The translations under genes were made by a program, and so were the position numbers. This document shows positions 51,432 through 62,600 of a stretch of 64,000 nucleotides of DNA, one piece after another (the first letter of the stretch is position 1; each line of letters starts with the position of its first letter). Under the pieces are notes generated by a model. The model made no database searches and was not told the origin of the DNA. It saw nothing but the letters and a program-made list of their open reading frames with translations. The DNA comes from Acidobacteriaceae bacterium (GTDB lineage: Bacteria > Acidobacteriota > Terriglobia > Terriglobales > Acidobacteriaceae), in NCBI GenBank assembly GCA_003134655.1, contig PLBY01000133.1, forward strand, positions 16,427-80,426. The letters run 5' to 3'.

Positions 51432-52376
51432 CTACAATCCGCAGGCGTGGGCGTTTCCCAGGCATTGGCCGACCACGTGCGCGTAATCGGCGACTGCGAT
51501 TTCGGGGTCGTCGATGTCCGGGTGCCACATTTTTTCCCATTCGAAACAGTAGAAGCCCTTGTATCCAATCGAGCGCAGCGCCTCGATCTGGCGCTGGATG
51601 GGGACATTGCCTCGCCCCGTCAACACATACTTGCGATCTTCTCCGCTACCAATGGAATCCTTGAGGTGCGTGTGGCGGATCCACGTGCCTAGTTGCCCTA
51701 CCGTGAATTCAGGATCCTCGTTCGAGGTAGCGAACGTGTGATGCGCGTCCCAGAGCAGACCGACATGCTCGGAATCAGCCTGTTGCAAAACGCTCTTCAA
51801 CGTCGCGGAAGCTGTGAAATGGTCGTGGGATTCGATAATGACCGTCACCTTGTGCGGGCCAGCGTATTTGCCCAGTTCGCGCAAGCCGGCGGCTACTCGG
51901 GCCTTGGTTTCGTCGCTGGGCACGGGACTCTTGTCAGATTCCGCCTTGCCGCCAAAGACGCGCACGTAAGGGGCTCCGAGCACGGCCGCCAGATCGATGA
52001 AGCGGCGCGCGTCTGCCAATTCCTTCGCGCGCTTCGTCGGATCTTCGACATACATCTGCGCGGAACTGCTCACGCACGCAATCTTCAGCTTGCTGGCCAG
52101 AATTTCCTGCTTGGTCTGCTCGATGCGGTCGGCTGCAAAGAGGGGAAGCGCGGGTAAATCCAGTTTTCCTTCGACACCGCGCAGTTCGATAGCGGAGAAT
52201 CCGTGCAGCACAGCAAAATCCAGGATCTTCTTCCATTCCCATGAGGGACAAGCCAGGGTTGAGAATGCCAGCGGGATCTTGCTCGCTTTCGTTTCAGAGG
52301 TCTTCGTCTGAGCTGCGACAAAAGGCGTCAGCGCAGCCGCTGACAGCATCTTCAGGAATTGACGTCGGTTGTTCAT
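51432..52376 (-). CDS. Tat-exported sugar phosphate isomerase/epimerase (TIM barrel)
   Basis: A 314-residue protein with a twin-arginine signal (NNRRQFLKMLSAAAL). A xylose-isomerase-like TIM barrel follows, with IELRGVEG, YVRVFGG, IESHDHF, GLLWDAHH and a final CFEWEKMW; the Glu/Asp/His positions fit the divalent metal site. Such enzymes epimerise or isomerise keto-sugars, consistent with neighbouring 3-keto-glycoside enzymes. It converges on the second Gfo/Idh gene. Confidence 0.85.
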   Translation of the reverse strand: MNNRRQFLKMLSAAALTPFVAAQTKTSETKASKIPLAFSTLACPSWEWKKILDFAVLHGFSAIELRGVEGKLDLPALPLFAADRIEQTKQEILASKLKIACVSSSAQMYVEDPTKRAKELADARRFIDLAAVLGAPYVRVFGGKAESDKSPVPSDETKARVAAGLRELGKYAGPHKVTVIIESHDHFTASATLKSVLQQADSEHVGLLWDAHHTFATSNEDPEFTVGQLGTWIRHTHLKDSIGSGEDRKYVLTGRGNVPIQRQIEALRSIGYKGFYCFEWEKMWHPDIDDPEIAVADYAHVVGQCLGNAHACGL

Positions 52377-52704
52377 CTGGCCTGTCTCCGTCGTTCGCAG
52401 ACATTCTATGCTACCCGACGCGTCAACCTTGAGAGTTCGACCAACTCAAAGGAACCGCACTGGCCGCCGGAATCGGCATAATCTCAAGGCGAAGGCGGCG
52501 ATCGCTCTTTCTCGTCAGCTTCCCTCTGCATCTAATCTTTATCGCCCTGGGATGGGCTCCCCGTTTACAATGGCCTCCCGGGGCGGGTCGTGCTTACGAC
52601 AGCGAGGAGGGCGGTACAGGCTCACAAGCTTGGAGGTGGCGAAGATCAGTCGAGACGTTCACCGTTTCCTACACCAGGTTTCAGCGCCCGTTGACTTGAC
52701 TCTT
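52377..52704. other. Intergenic region before the efflux operon
   Basis: About 330 bases between divergent genes. The frame of the efflux gene stays open upstream from 52,369, but without coding character. The region presumably contains both promoters. No clear repeat or operator was recognised. Confidence 0.4.
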
Positions 52705-53976
52705 ATGCATTCACGGTTCTTTGGGGTGTTCGCCTCAGCGGTGATGCTCTTCCTGCTGCCAGGAGGCACTGCAGTCGCGCAAAGTACGACCCTCATCAGT
52801 CTTGACCAGGCCATCGATCTGGCACTGGCGCATAATCATTCGCTGAAGGCCAGCCGGACCCTGATTCTTCAGAATCAGGCGCAGGAGATCACCGCAAATC
52901 TGCGCCCTAATCCCACACTGGGAGTAGACACCCAGTTCATCCCATTCTTCAGTCCCCAAGACTTTTCCGGGACGAATCTGGACCAAACGCAGCAATTTGA
53001 TATTGGGCTCAGCTACCTCTTCGAGCGCGGGCACAAGCGACAGAGACGACTGCAGGCGGCGCGCGACCAGACCGCGGTCACCCGGGCGCAAATCAGCGAT
53101 GCCGAGCGCACTCTGGCATTCAATGTGGGTCAGCAGTTTGTCAGCGTTTTGCTGGCGGAATCGACCCTTCAGTTCGCCCTTGAGGATCTGAAAGATTTTC
53201 AGCAAACCGTCGACATCAGCCAGGCGCAATTTAAAGCGGGCTTTATCGGCGAAGGCGACTTCCTCAAGATCAAGCTCCAACTCCTGCAGTTTCAGACCGA
53301 TGTGTCATCGGCCCGCCTGGCGAAGGTGCAGGCTCTGGTGGCGCTCCGGCAATTCCTGGGTTATGACGCGGTACCGGCCGATTTTGACGTCATTGGCGAT
53401 CTGGCGTACCAACCTCTCCAAGTTAAATTGGAAGATTTGCAGATGCGGGCGCTCCGCGAGCGCCCTGATTTTCGCGCTGCTGAATTGGGGATCACCGCCG
53501 CCCAGAGCCAGTACCTTCTGGCCAAAGCGAACTCCAAGGTGGACGTAAACGGCACCTATGACTTCACGCATGTCTCCGGGGAGAACACGGCGTCGATCTT
53601 CGCAAATTTTGAGTTGCCGATCTTTAATCGCAATCAAGGCGAAATCGCACGCACCAATTACGCCCTGGCGCAGGCGAAGGAGCAGGAGCAATCCGCGAGC
53701 GATACGGTTCTCTCGGACGTGGCCAATGCCTACGAGGCGGTGAAGAGCAATGACGAGGTCGTGCAACTCTACACGTCTGGATATCTCAAGCAGGCTCAGG
53801 ATTCCCGCGATATCAGCGAGTATGCTTATAAACGCGGCGCCGCCAGCCTGCTCGATTTCCTTGATGCCGCGCGCAGCTACCGGTCCACTCAATTGGCGTA
53901 CCGACAGGCCTTGGCCTCGTACATGACCGCACTGGAACAGTTGAAGGAAGCGCTGGGAACGAGGAACCTGCCATGA
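52705..53976 (+). CDS. TolC/CzcC-family outer-membrane efflux protein
   Basis: A 423-residue outer-membrane channel protein. The ATG at 52,705 gives a signal peptide ending TAVAQST. Two repeated OEP domains with long helices follow (SLDQAIDLALAHNHSLKASR and FRAAELGITAAQSQYLLAKA). It provides the outer-membrane exit for the RND pump encoded downstream; its stop overlaps the adaptor's start (ATGA). No good ribosome binding site is visible. It is in the heavy-metal-type branch by context. Confidence 0.85.
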   Translation: MHSRFFGVFASAVMLFLLPGGTAVAQSTTLISLDQAIDLALAHNHSLKASRTLILQNQAQEITANLRPNPTLGVDTQFIPFFSPQDFSGTNLDQTQQFDIGLSYLFERGHKRQRRLQAARDQTAVTRAQISDAERTLAFNVGQQFVSVLLAESTLQFALEDLKDFQQTVDISQAQFKAGFIGEGDFLKIKLQLLQFQTDVSSARLAKVQALVALRQFLGYDAVPADFDVIGDLAYQPLQVKLEDLQMRALRERPDFRAAELGITAAQSQYLLAKANSKVDVNGTYDFTHVSGENTASIFANFELPIFNRNQGEIARTNYALAQAKEQEQSASDTVLSDVANAYEAVKSNDEVVQLYTSGYLKQAQDSRDISEYAYKRGAASLLDFLDAARSYRSTQLAYRQALASYMTALEQLKEALGTRNLP

Positions 53977-55136
53977 ACGGGCGTAAAGAAACGAACCTCT
54001 GGCAAGTATGGATTGCGCTGGCCGCGATGAGCGCGAGCCTGCTCACCTTTGCCGGCTGCGAGGGGGCAGGACAGCCCACTGGCAACGCGAAGAACTCGGG
54101 GAATCCGGAACTCTTCACGATCCCTCCCGAGCAGATGTCGCACGTGCAGGTCCTCAACGTGCAGCCGACGACCTTGACGCGGATGCTACGGCTCACTGGT
54201 GCTGTGGCGTACAACGGCTTTCACACCATCCCGGTGATTACGCAGGTGAGCGGGCCAGTCAACAGAATCGTCGTTGTTCCGGGCCAGCACGTGCATCAGG
54301 GCGAACCCATGCTCTACGTGGCCAGTCCAGATTACTCGCAACTCCGCACGAATTACTTGAAAGCCAAGGAAGCATACTCTCTGGCGCAGAAGGCGTACGC
54401 ACGTGCCAAGGACCTATTCGAACACAAGGCGATCGCCGAGCAGACCCTGGAGCAAGCACAAACGGCGGAGATACAAGCCAATGGTGATCTGGCTGCGGCA
54501 CAGGCCGCGCTGAAAGTGTTGGGCATCACGGATCCAGACTCGCTGATGCAGGGTCCCCCTTCTTTTGAAGTTCCGGTCAAGGCAACCATTGGCGGCGAGG
54601 TTGTCGAACAGGACGTGGCCGCGGGGCAATTGATCCAGTCCGGCGCCACTCAGTGCTTCATGATTTCTGATACCGGCACTGTCTGGGTTCTGGTGAATGT
54701 CTACCAAAAAGACCTGCCGTACGTGACGGTTGGAGATCAGGTAACCATTCAGACCGACAGTTATTCGCAGGCGTTCCACGGACGCATCTCATATGTCGCT
54801 GCTTCTCTGGACCCGAACACGCGCACGCTTCAAGCCCGCATTGAGACCAACAATCCTGGCGAGAAATTGAAGAAGGATATGTACGTGACGGCGACGGTAA
54901 ACGCTGGCAAGCTGCCCAACGCCATTGCGTTGCCCGATGCGGCGATCCTGCGCGACAGCGAAAATCAACCCTTTGTGTATGTCGAGGCATCTGCGAACCA
55001 GTTCGGCAGGCGCACGGTAACGCTGGGCGAAAGTCTGAACGGACAGACCGAGATTAGTAGCGGACTGAAACCCGGGGACCACGTAATCGGAGATGGCAGC
55101 CTGTTCCTGCAGTTTGCAAATTCGCTGCAACGCTGA
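53973..55136 (+). CDS. RND periplasmic adaptor (HlyD/CusB family) lipoprotein
   Basis: A 387-residue membrane-fusion protein with a lipobox near residue 28 (LLTFAGCEG). It has a biotinyl-lipoyl-like segment (VVPGQHVHQGEPMLYVASPDY), a helical hairpin (YLKAKEAYSLAQKAYARAKD) and a beta-barrel region (TIQTDSYSQAFHGRIS). It links the pump with the TolC protein. There is no obvious His/Met-rich metal-binding N-terminus, so the substrate remains open. Confidence 0.9.
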   Translation: MNGRKETNLWQVWIALAAMSASLLTFAGCEGAGQPTGNAKNSGNPELFTIPPEQMSHVQVLNVQPTTLTRMLRLTGAVAYNGFHTIPVITQVSGPVNRIVVVPGQHVHQGEPMLYVASPDYSQLRTNYLKAKEAYSLAQKAYARAKDLFEHKAIAEQTLEQAQTAEIQANGDLAAAQAALKVLGITDPDSLMQGPPSFEVPVKATIGGEVVEQDVAAGQLIQSGATQCFMISDTGTVWVLVNVYQKDLPYVTVGDQVTIQTDSYSQAFHGRISYVAASLDPNTRTLQARIETNNPGEKLKKDMYVTATVNAGKLPNAIALPDAAILRDSENQPFVYVEASANQFGRRTVTLGESLNGQTEISSGLKPGDHVIGDGSLFLQFANSLQR

Positions 55137-55201
55137 TCGCAGCAGGCCGGGATACAAAGTGTTTTTCAGACTGAAGCGAGGATAGTGTCCACCACACCTG
55201 A

Positions 55202-58200
55202 ATGATCCATCGAATCGTCCAAGCGGCGCTGCGTCAGAGGTTTCTGGTACTGATGCTGACCGCTTTCATCACCATCGGCGGAATCATTTCCTTTCAGCGG
55301 ATGCCCGTGGACGCCTATCCCGATCTCGCGCCGCCGCAAGTCGAACTCATCACGCAATGGCCGGACCACGCCGCCGAAGAAGTCGAGCGACTCGTCTCGC
55401 TTCCCCTGGAACTTCAAATGAACGGCGTGCCGCACATGGTGATGATGCGGTCGATCTCGCTGTACGGCTTATCGGATATCAGACTAACGTTCGAAGACAA
55501 CACCGACGACTATCTTGCCCGACAGATCGTTTTTCAAAGGATTGCGCAAGCCACGCTCCCCACGGGAGTGACCCCGAGCATGGCCCCGCTATTCAGCCCG
55601 AGCGGCCTGGTGTACCGCTATGTGCTCGAAAGCCCAGACCGCAGCCCACAGGAATTGAAGACGATTGAAGACTGGGTGGTTGAGCGGGCCTACCGCTCGG
55701 TCCATGGCGTGGCGGACGACTCGGGCTTCGGTGGCACCACGATGCAGTATCAGGTGCTGCTCGATCCGGCGCGAATCTATGGCTATCACCTGACTGTGCC
55801 GCAGGTAACTGCGGCCCTGGCCGCTAACAACGCCAATGCGGGCGGAGGATTCTATTCGCAGGGCGGGCAGTTTTACTACGTGCGCGGCATCGGGTTGGTG
55901 CGCAATACGGACGACATTGGCAACATCGTCGTGGGCGCGAACAAGGGCGTTCCCATCCGGGTGCGCGACGTCGGCGAAGTCACGATCGGGCACGCGCCAC
56001 GACTGGGAGAATTCGGCTATCAGAAAAATGATGATGCCGTCGAAGGCGTCATCCTCATGCTGCGCGGGGAGCAGACGCAGAACGTGCTGAAGGCAGTGGA
56101 GGCAAAGACCGACGAACTAAACCAACAAATCCTGCCCCAGGACGTGAAGATTCATCCCTACTATGACCGCAGCCAGTTGGTCGATCTGACCACCGACACC
56201 GTCGAGGCCAATCTGCTCCGCGGCATGGTGCTGGTGCTCGTCGTGCTCATCTTCTTCCTGGTCAGCTTCCGGGCCGCGATCATCGTCGCCGTCACCATCC
56301 CGCTGTCGTTGCTGTTTGCGTTCATCGTGCTGCATGCGCACGACGTCGCTGCAAATCTGCTTTCCATTGGCGCCATCGACTTCGGCATCGTGATCGACGG
56401 CACCGTGGTGATGATCGAAAATATCTACCGCGAGCTCGCGTTGCGGGAGGGCCAGGAATACAAGCTCGACGAGGTCATTCTCGCAGCCGCAAAGGATGTG
56501 GACCGTCCCATCTTTTATTCGGTCGCGGTCATCCTCGCGGGCTACCTGCCGATCTACGCTCTGACCGGACCGGCCGGGAAACTGTTCCATCCCATGGCCG
56601 AGACGATGTCGTTTGCGCTGGTCGGCGCACTGATTCTGACGCTCACTCTCATCCCAGTCCTAGCCTCGTATTGGTTCAGGAGCGGTGTCAAGGAAAAGCC
56701 GAACCGCGCGTATGAGTGGATGAAGCGCAAATACGCAGTGCAACTGGATTGGGCGCTTGATCGCCCGAAGACAACTCTGGTGATTGCCAGTCTGATCTTT
56801 GGCGCATGCCTGCTGCTGGTGCCTTTTATTGGCGGAGAATTTATGCCTCACCTGGACGAAGGCGCGCTCTGGGTGCGGGCGACCATGCCGTATACGATTT
56901 CGTTCGAGGAAGCCAGCAAGATCGCCCCGCAGATCCGAGCCATTCTCACCTCTTATCCGCAGGTTACGGTCGTGGCTTCAGAACTGGGCCGCCCCGACGA
57001 CGGCACCGACCCGACGGGCTTTTTTAACTGCGAGTTCTATGTTGGCTTGAAATCGTACAAGGATAAGTCGTGGGCTGGTGATACCAGCGACAAGAAGCAT
57101 CTGATCGAATCCATCAACCAGAAACTCATCGCCTTCCCCGGAATTATCTTCAACTACACGCAACCGGCAGAAGATGCCGTCGACGAAGCCCTGACCGGAC
57201 TCAAGAGTTCGCTGGCTGTCAAAATTTATGGCGACGATCTGAATGTGCTTCAGGATAAAGCGATCCAGATCAAGAACACCCTGGCCACCATACCTGGCTT
57301 CACAGAACTCACCGTGGTGCGCGAATTGGGGCAGCCCAGCTTGCTGGTAGACGTCGACCGAGACAAGATCGCGCGCTATGGCATCAATGTCGCCGACGTC
57401 GAGGCCGTGATTTCGGCTGCGGTCGGCGGACAGGCGGTCACGCAGGTCATTCAAGGGGAGAAGTTGTTCGACCTCGTAGTGCGCATGCAGCCACAATTCC
57501 GCAGCAGCGCGCGCGAGATTGGAAACCTGTTGGTCGGCACGCCCGATGGGCAGCAGATTCCACTCAGTCAACTCGCCAACATCACCCAAGGCAACGGCGC
57601 GTCCTTTATTTACCGCGAAAATAATTCCCGCTACATCGGAGTGCAGTACAGCATTGAGGGCCGCGACTTGGAGCGCGCCGTCCGCGATGGTCAGGCCGCC
57701 GTGAATAAAGCTGTGAAATTGCCGCAGGGCTACCGCATGTTGTGGGGCGGTGAATACAGCCAGTTTCTCGAAGCAAAGTCACAGATGTTTTTCATTGGCC
57801 CGCTTGCCGTGGTGCTGATTTTCATGATCCTGTTTGCTCTTTACGGGAACTTCAAGTTTCCCGTCACCATTGCTCTGGGCGTGATCATGACCGAACCTGT
57901 GGGCGCGCTGGTGGCCCTTAAGCTGACACATACTCCGTTCAGCGTGTCGTCGGTCCTGGGGCTTTTGGCATTGCTCGGGGTTTCAGTCGAGACGGCTGTG
58001 ATTCTTGTGTCGTACATCAATAAGCTGCGCCAGGAAGGACTCGACATCCGCACGGCCACGCGGGAAGCCTCTCTTCTCAGGCTTCGTCCGATCATGATGA
58101 CCGCGCTGGTGGCGTGCCTCGGGCTGCTTCCCGCCGCGCTGTCGACCGGGATCGGCTCCGATACGCAGAAACCTTTCGCCATCGTCATTGTCGCGGGACT

Positions 58201-58285
58201 AATTTCGCGGCTCTTTATCGGATTCTTCGTCAATCCGGTGTTGTACGAGATGGTCGCGCGCGAAGGCGACGTTCTTCAGGTGTAG
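55202..58285 (+). CDS. CzcA/CusA-family RND efflux pump
   Basis: A 1027-residue inner-membrane RND transporter with 12 transmembrane helices and two large periplasmic loops. The fourth-helix motif DFGIVIDGTVVMIEN, with its buried charged residues, is typical of heavy-metal-efflux RND proteins, as is the N-terminal DAYPDLAPPQVELITQWP. It pumps substrate (probably Co/Zn/Cd/Cu/Ag or Ni) by proton antiport through the adaptor and outer-membrane channel. No metal-responsive regulator is adjacent. Length is typical. Confidence 0.9.
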   Translation: MIHRIVQAALRQRFLVLMLTAFITIGGIISFQRMPVDAYPDLAPPQVELITQWPDHAAEEVERLVSLPLELQMNGVPHMVMMRSISLYGLSDIRLTFEDNTDDYLARQIVFQRIAQATLPTGVTPSMAPLFSPSGLVYRYVLESPDRSPQELKTIEDWVVERAYRSVHGVADDSGFGGTTMQYQVLLDPARIYGYHLTVPQVTAALAANNANAGGGFYSQGGQFYYVRGIGLVRNTDDIGNIVVGANKGVPIRVRDVGEVTIGHAPRLGEFGYQKNDDAVEGVILMLRGEQTQNVLKAVEAKTDELNQQILPQDVKIHPYYDRSQLVDLTTDTVEANLLRGMVLVLVVLIFFLVSFRAAIIVAVTIPLSLLFAFIVLHAHDVAANLLSIGAIDFGIVIDGTVVMIENIYRELALREGQEYKLDEVILAAAKDVDRPIFYSVAVILAGYLPIYALTGPAGKLFHPMAETMSFALVGALILTLTLIPVLASYWFRSGVKEKPNRAYEWMKRKYAVQLDWALDRPKTTLVIASLIFGACLLLVPFIGGEFMPHLDEGALWVRATMPYTISFEEASKIAPQIRAILTSYPQVTVVASELGRPDDGTDPTGFFNCEFYVGLKSYKDKSWAGDTSDKKHLIESINQKLIAFPGIIFNYTQPAEDAVDEALTGLKSSLAVKIYGDDLNVLQDKAIQIKNTLATIPGFTELTVVRELGQPSLLVDVDRDKIARYGINVADVEAVISAAVGGQAVTQVIQGEKLFDLVVRMQPQFRSSAREIGNLLVGTPDGQQIPLSQLANITQGNGASFIYRENNSRYIGVQYSIEGRDLERAVRDGQAAVNKAVKLPQGYRMLWGGEYSQFLEAKSQMFFIGPLAVVLIFMILFALYGNFKFPVTIALGVIMTEPVGALVALKLTHTPFSVSSVLGLLALLGVSVETAVILVSYINKLRQEGLDIRTATREASLLRLRPIMMTALVACLGLLPAALSTGIGSDTQKPFAIVIVAGLISRLFIGFFVNPVLYEMVAREGDVLQV

Positions 58286-58300
58286 ACACCCGGCAGCTCG

Positions 58301-59470
58301 TCAGTGGACGGGCCAACTGACAGGCACTTCAACATACGATCGATCCAGAGCTGCAACCGATGGACAGCCCAGCAGTCGAACGGTGCGTTCCACGTCGGCT
58401 CGTAAAATCTCCAATGCTTTAACGACTCCTGCCGGCCCCGCGGCCCCCAGTCCGTAGGCATATCCTCGCCCGATCAGGACGGCACGCGCGCCCAGGCACA
58501 GGGCCTTCACAATGTCACTGCCCCGTCGAACTCCCCCGTCCATAAGCACTTCGATCTGCCCCTTCGCGGCCGCCACCACCTCGGGAAGCGCCCGCAGAGT
58601 CGATGACACCGAATCGAGCTGACGGCCTCCGTGGTTTGACACCACTACAGCGCGTGCGCCTTCGTCTACAGCACGTCTGGCGTCGTCGCCGGTCAGCAGA
58701 CCTTTGACCACGATCGGGCCCGACCAGACTTCGCGGATCCAGCGCAGGTCTTCCCACGTCACCGTTGCGCTCGCCAGCGCCGCACCAACATCCAAGAGTG
58801 CCATCGGGCCTTTGCCCGGGACCACAACGTTTTCGAGTTTGGGCACGCCACCATCCAGCAGAAACGATGCCAACCAGTCGGGATGGGCAATGATGTTGGG
58901 GAGATATGGAATCCTCGCGAACCACGAAGACCCCAGCAATTCCTTCATGCCGTTGCGGGGATCGCGCTCTCTCAGTCCGGCAACGGGCGTATCCACAGTG
59001 ATGACCAACGCAGAAAATCCTGCGCAGCGAGCCCGGTCGATCGAACCCTCCGCGGCTTCGCGTCCTCCCAACAGATACAGCTGGTACCAGCATGGCCCCT
59101 TCGACGCTGCTTTCACATCCTCCAGTTTGTGGCCGGAGATCGTCGAGAGAATGTACCCGGTGCCGGCCTCTCCTGCGGCGTGAGCGGCGGCAACCTCACC
59201 AGCAGGGTGCATCAATCGGCTGTATCCAACCGGGGCCAGCATCGCAGGGAAAGCGAGTTCGTGGCCGAGCACCCGAGTCTTCAAGTCACAATTGCCAACG
59301 GCCACCGCGCCACGCGGACGAAACAGAACATCGCGGAAAGCGCGGCAGTTTTCCGCCAGCGTAAGTTCACCCTCGGCACCGCCATCCAAATAGTCAAACA
59401 CCGACCTGGGAAGCCGGCGCTGCGCCATGCGGCGCAGGTCCTCGATATTGACGACTCGTGAGATGTTCAC
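58301..59470 (-). CDS. FMN-dependent alpha-hydroxy-acid oxidase
   Basis: A 389-residue protein with a GTG start at 59,470; a much longer frame upstream is implausibly basic and cysteine-rich. It belongs to the lactate/glycolate oxidase family: MLAPVGYSRL, the catalytic VVSNHGGRQLDS with the active-site His, GGVRRGSDIVKAL and LIGRGYAYGL with the FMN phosphate contacts. It oxidises an L-2-hydroxy acid, with O2 or a quinone as acceptor. No transporter or regulator is adjacent. The start is tentative because no ribosome binding site is visible. Confidence 0.88.
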   Translation of the reverse strand: MNISRVVNIEDLRRMAQRRLPRSVFDYLDGGAEGELTLAENCRAFRDVLFRPRGAVAVGNCDLKTRVLGHELAFPAMLAPVGYSRLMHPAGEVAAAHAAGEAGTGYILSTISGHKLEDVKAASKGPCWYQLYLLGGREAAEGSIDRARCAGFSALVITVDTPVAGLRERDPRNGMKELLGSSWFARIPYLPNIIAHPDWLASFLLDGGVPKLENVVVPGKGPMALLDVGAALASATVTWEDLRWIREVWSGPIVVKGLLTGDDARRAVDEGARAVVVSNHGGRQLDSVSSTLRALPEVVAAAKGQIEVLMDGGVRRGSDIVKALCLGARAVLIGRGYAYGLGAAGPAGVVKALEILRADVERTVRLLGCPSVAALDRSYVEVPVSWPVH

Positions 59471-59603
59471 GCGATGACGATGATAATGCTGGCAAGTGTT
59501 CCAGGTCCAACGGGAAAACCGTTTCGCATCGATTTCTTCACTATGCGAAACACTCTTAGGGCGCTTTCGGTTTACACTCGTGCTGGCGCAGGAGAAGAGA
59601 CTG

Positions 59604-62600
59604 GTGAATCTGAACGTGACACTTCGACAAGCCATGGTGTGGGCGGCATTCACCGCAGTGGCAACTGCTGCTCCTGTCCGTCTCCGTTGCGAGTATCTCG
59701 TAAACCCCCTGGGAATTGACCAGAGTGCGCCTCATTTGTCGTGGCAAAGCGACAGCGCCGAGCATAACTGGAAGCAGGCTGCCTACCAGATTTTGGTTGC
59801 GAGCGGCCCGGAGCAACTGACCTTCGGCAACGTGGATGTATGGGACAGCGGCCGAATCACGTCGGACGAATCGGTGGACATTGCCTACGCTGGACCGGCG
59901 CTAGAATCCCGCCGCCGCTACTACTGGAGAGTCCGCGTCTGGGATTCGGCGGGACAGATGGCCGAATCGACTGAATCGGCATGGTGGGAAATGGGGCTTC
60001 TTCATCCCACCGACTGGAGCGCCAAGTGGATTCGCTGGAACAATCCTGAGGGCCAGACCGACCGCCAAGGCATCCACTGGATTTGGATCAAAGGGCAAGA
60101 TGCGGTCGCCGTCGTCCCGAAAACATCTGCGACCTTTCGGGTCGAGGTGCGCCTCGCCGAGAAGCCGAGTGACGCGGCTTTGTTCGTCACGGCTCGCGGC
60201 ACCTTTGCGGCGACAGTCAACGGACATGATGTAGGGAGCAAGAGAGAGTGGAATGCGTTTGACCGGCGGGATATCACGGACAGACTGGTCGTTGGCAAGA
60301 ACTTGCTTGAGGTCAAAGTCACCGCGCCCGACGCGCCGCAATGGGGCCCAAACAAAGATGAGAAGACCGCGAAGGCAGCGCTCGCGGCATTAGTCAAAAT
60401 CACGCTTCCGAGTGGTTCCGTGATGCGAATTCCCACGGATGAACATTGGCAGGTAAGTCCCGAGAACACAAACCGTTGGGCCCGAGTCGTGGTCTTGGGC
60501 GATTTAAAGGACGCGCGCCTTGGCGATCCGGGACCCCTGCCGCAACCGGCCGCTTACCTGCGGCGAAGCCTCGCATTAACAAAGAGCGTCCAGCGTGCGC
60601 GGCTGTACGTGACGGCGCTGGGCAGTTACCGCATCGTCTTGAACGGCAACGGCGTCGGAGACGGCGTTCTCACCCCTGAATTTACTGACTATCGCAAACG
60701 AGTCGTTTACCAAACTTACGATGTAACTAAGCTGTTGGTAAACGGCAACAACGTGATCGCCGCACTTTTGGGCGACGGCTGGTATGGCAGTCCCCTGACC
60801 TGGAACGGCACGCATTTCTTCGCTCCTCCCGATCGCTTCCTTGCACAACTTGAAATCGAGTACTCCGATGGGACTCACCAGACGGTTGTGAGCGACGAAT
60901 CGTGGAAGGCAGCGAAATCACCCATTGTGCGGTCCGAGATTTACGCCGGAGAATTGTACGACGCGCGCCTGCAGCAGACCGGATGGGATACGGCTATCTT
61001 CGACGACTCACGATGGACTACTGCGGTGGTTGCCGACGCACCGTCGATCACCGTTTCGAGCCAAATCGCCGCCCCGGTTCACACCATCGCTACCCTGAAC
61101 CCGAAGCAAGTGACTCAGCCCGCAACTGGAACCTACATCTTCGATATGGGCCAGAACATGGTGGGATGGGTGAGTCTAAGAGTCAAGGGTACGGCCGGCA
61201 CCAGAGTCCGCTTACGATTTGCGGAAATCCTGAATCCCGACGGGACCATTTACACCGCAAATCTGCGGAACGCGGACGCGACTGATGTCTACATTTTGCG
61301 GGGCGGCGACGAAGAAACTTTCACACCGCATTTCACCTTTCACGGCTTCCGGTATGTCGAAGTGACCGGCTACCCCGGAACCCCCACCCTCGCGGCCATC
61401 ACTGGAGATGTAGTCAGCAGCGTGAGCGGGGAGCCTACCGCCAAACTGACGACTTCCAGCGCATTGGTCAACCACATGTGGTCGATCGGACTTTGGGGCC
61501 AGCGCGGCAATTTCCTGAGCGTCCCAACCGACTGCCCGCAGCGCGACGAACGCCTGGGTTGGATGGGAGACGCGGGAGTCTTCTGGCGTACGGGAACTTA
61601 CAACTTCGACGTCGCGGCATTCTCCCAGAAATTCATGCAAGACATAGCAGATGCCCAAAATCGGCAGGGCGCGTTTACCAATGTGTCGCCCAACACCTTG
61701 CCCTCGAGTATGAATGAATCCGCGGATCCTCTCCCCGACAGCGATAGGATCGGGGCTCCGGGATGGGGCGATGCGGGCGTGATCGTCCCGTGGACAACCT
61801 GGATGCAGTACGCAGACAAAGCCATCATCACGCGCAATTGGGATGCAATGCAGCGCTGGATGGAGTTCATCCGGAGCCGGAATCCCGATTTCCTGCGCAG
61901 GAACGGACTCGGCCCGAACTACGCTGATTGGCTCGCACCCGACGAAAACACGAACAAAGACCTGCTCGCGACCGCGTATTGGGCGCTCATCGCCAACATG
62001 ATGTCGCAGATGGCGCACGCTGTCGGCAAGGACTCTGACGCCAAACGCTATGACGACCTCGTGCAGAGCATTCGAGCCGCGTTCCAGAAGGCCTATATCA
62101 CGGAAGGCGGCGAAGTCGGCACGGGAACGCAAACTTCCTACGTCGTTACCCTCTATACAAAGATGGCGCCCGAGTCTCTCGAGCCCCTCATCGTCGACAA
62201 ACTGGTCAAAGACATCGAGGCTCATAACTGGCATCTCTCGACGGGCTTCCTCGGCACTCCGTTCTTGCTCTTTACCCTCACCGATCATGGACGCAGCGAC
62301 GTCGCCTACCGCCTCCTGCTGAACGATACCTATCCTTCCTGGGGCTACATGCTCTCGAAGGGCGCGACCACATGGTGGGAGCGATGGAACGGCGACACCG
62401 GCGATCCGGCGATGAACTCCTACAACCACTACGCATTCGGATCGGTCATCGCATGGGTCTATCGCTACGCCGCCGGCATCGACACCACTTCGAATTCGCC
62501 CGGCTTCAAGGAGATCATCGTCCATCCGCATCCCGATTCGCGCATGACCTCGGCACGCGCAGAATATGATTCCGCTTACGGCAAAATCATCAGCGATTGG

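Noticed and set aside
59471..59653. Long N-terminal extension of the FMN oxidase (open to 59,653)
   Set aside because: The added residues are Arg/Ser/Cys-rich without similarity, and they overlap the start of the divergent GH78 gene.
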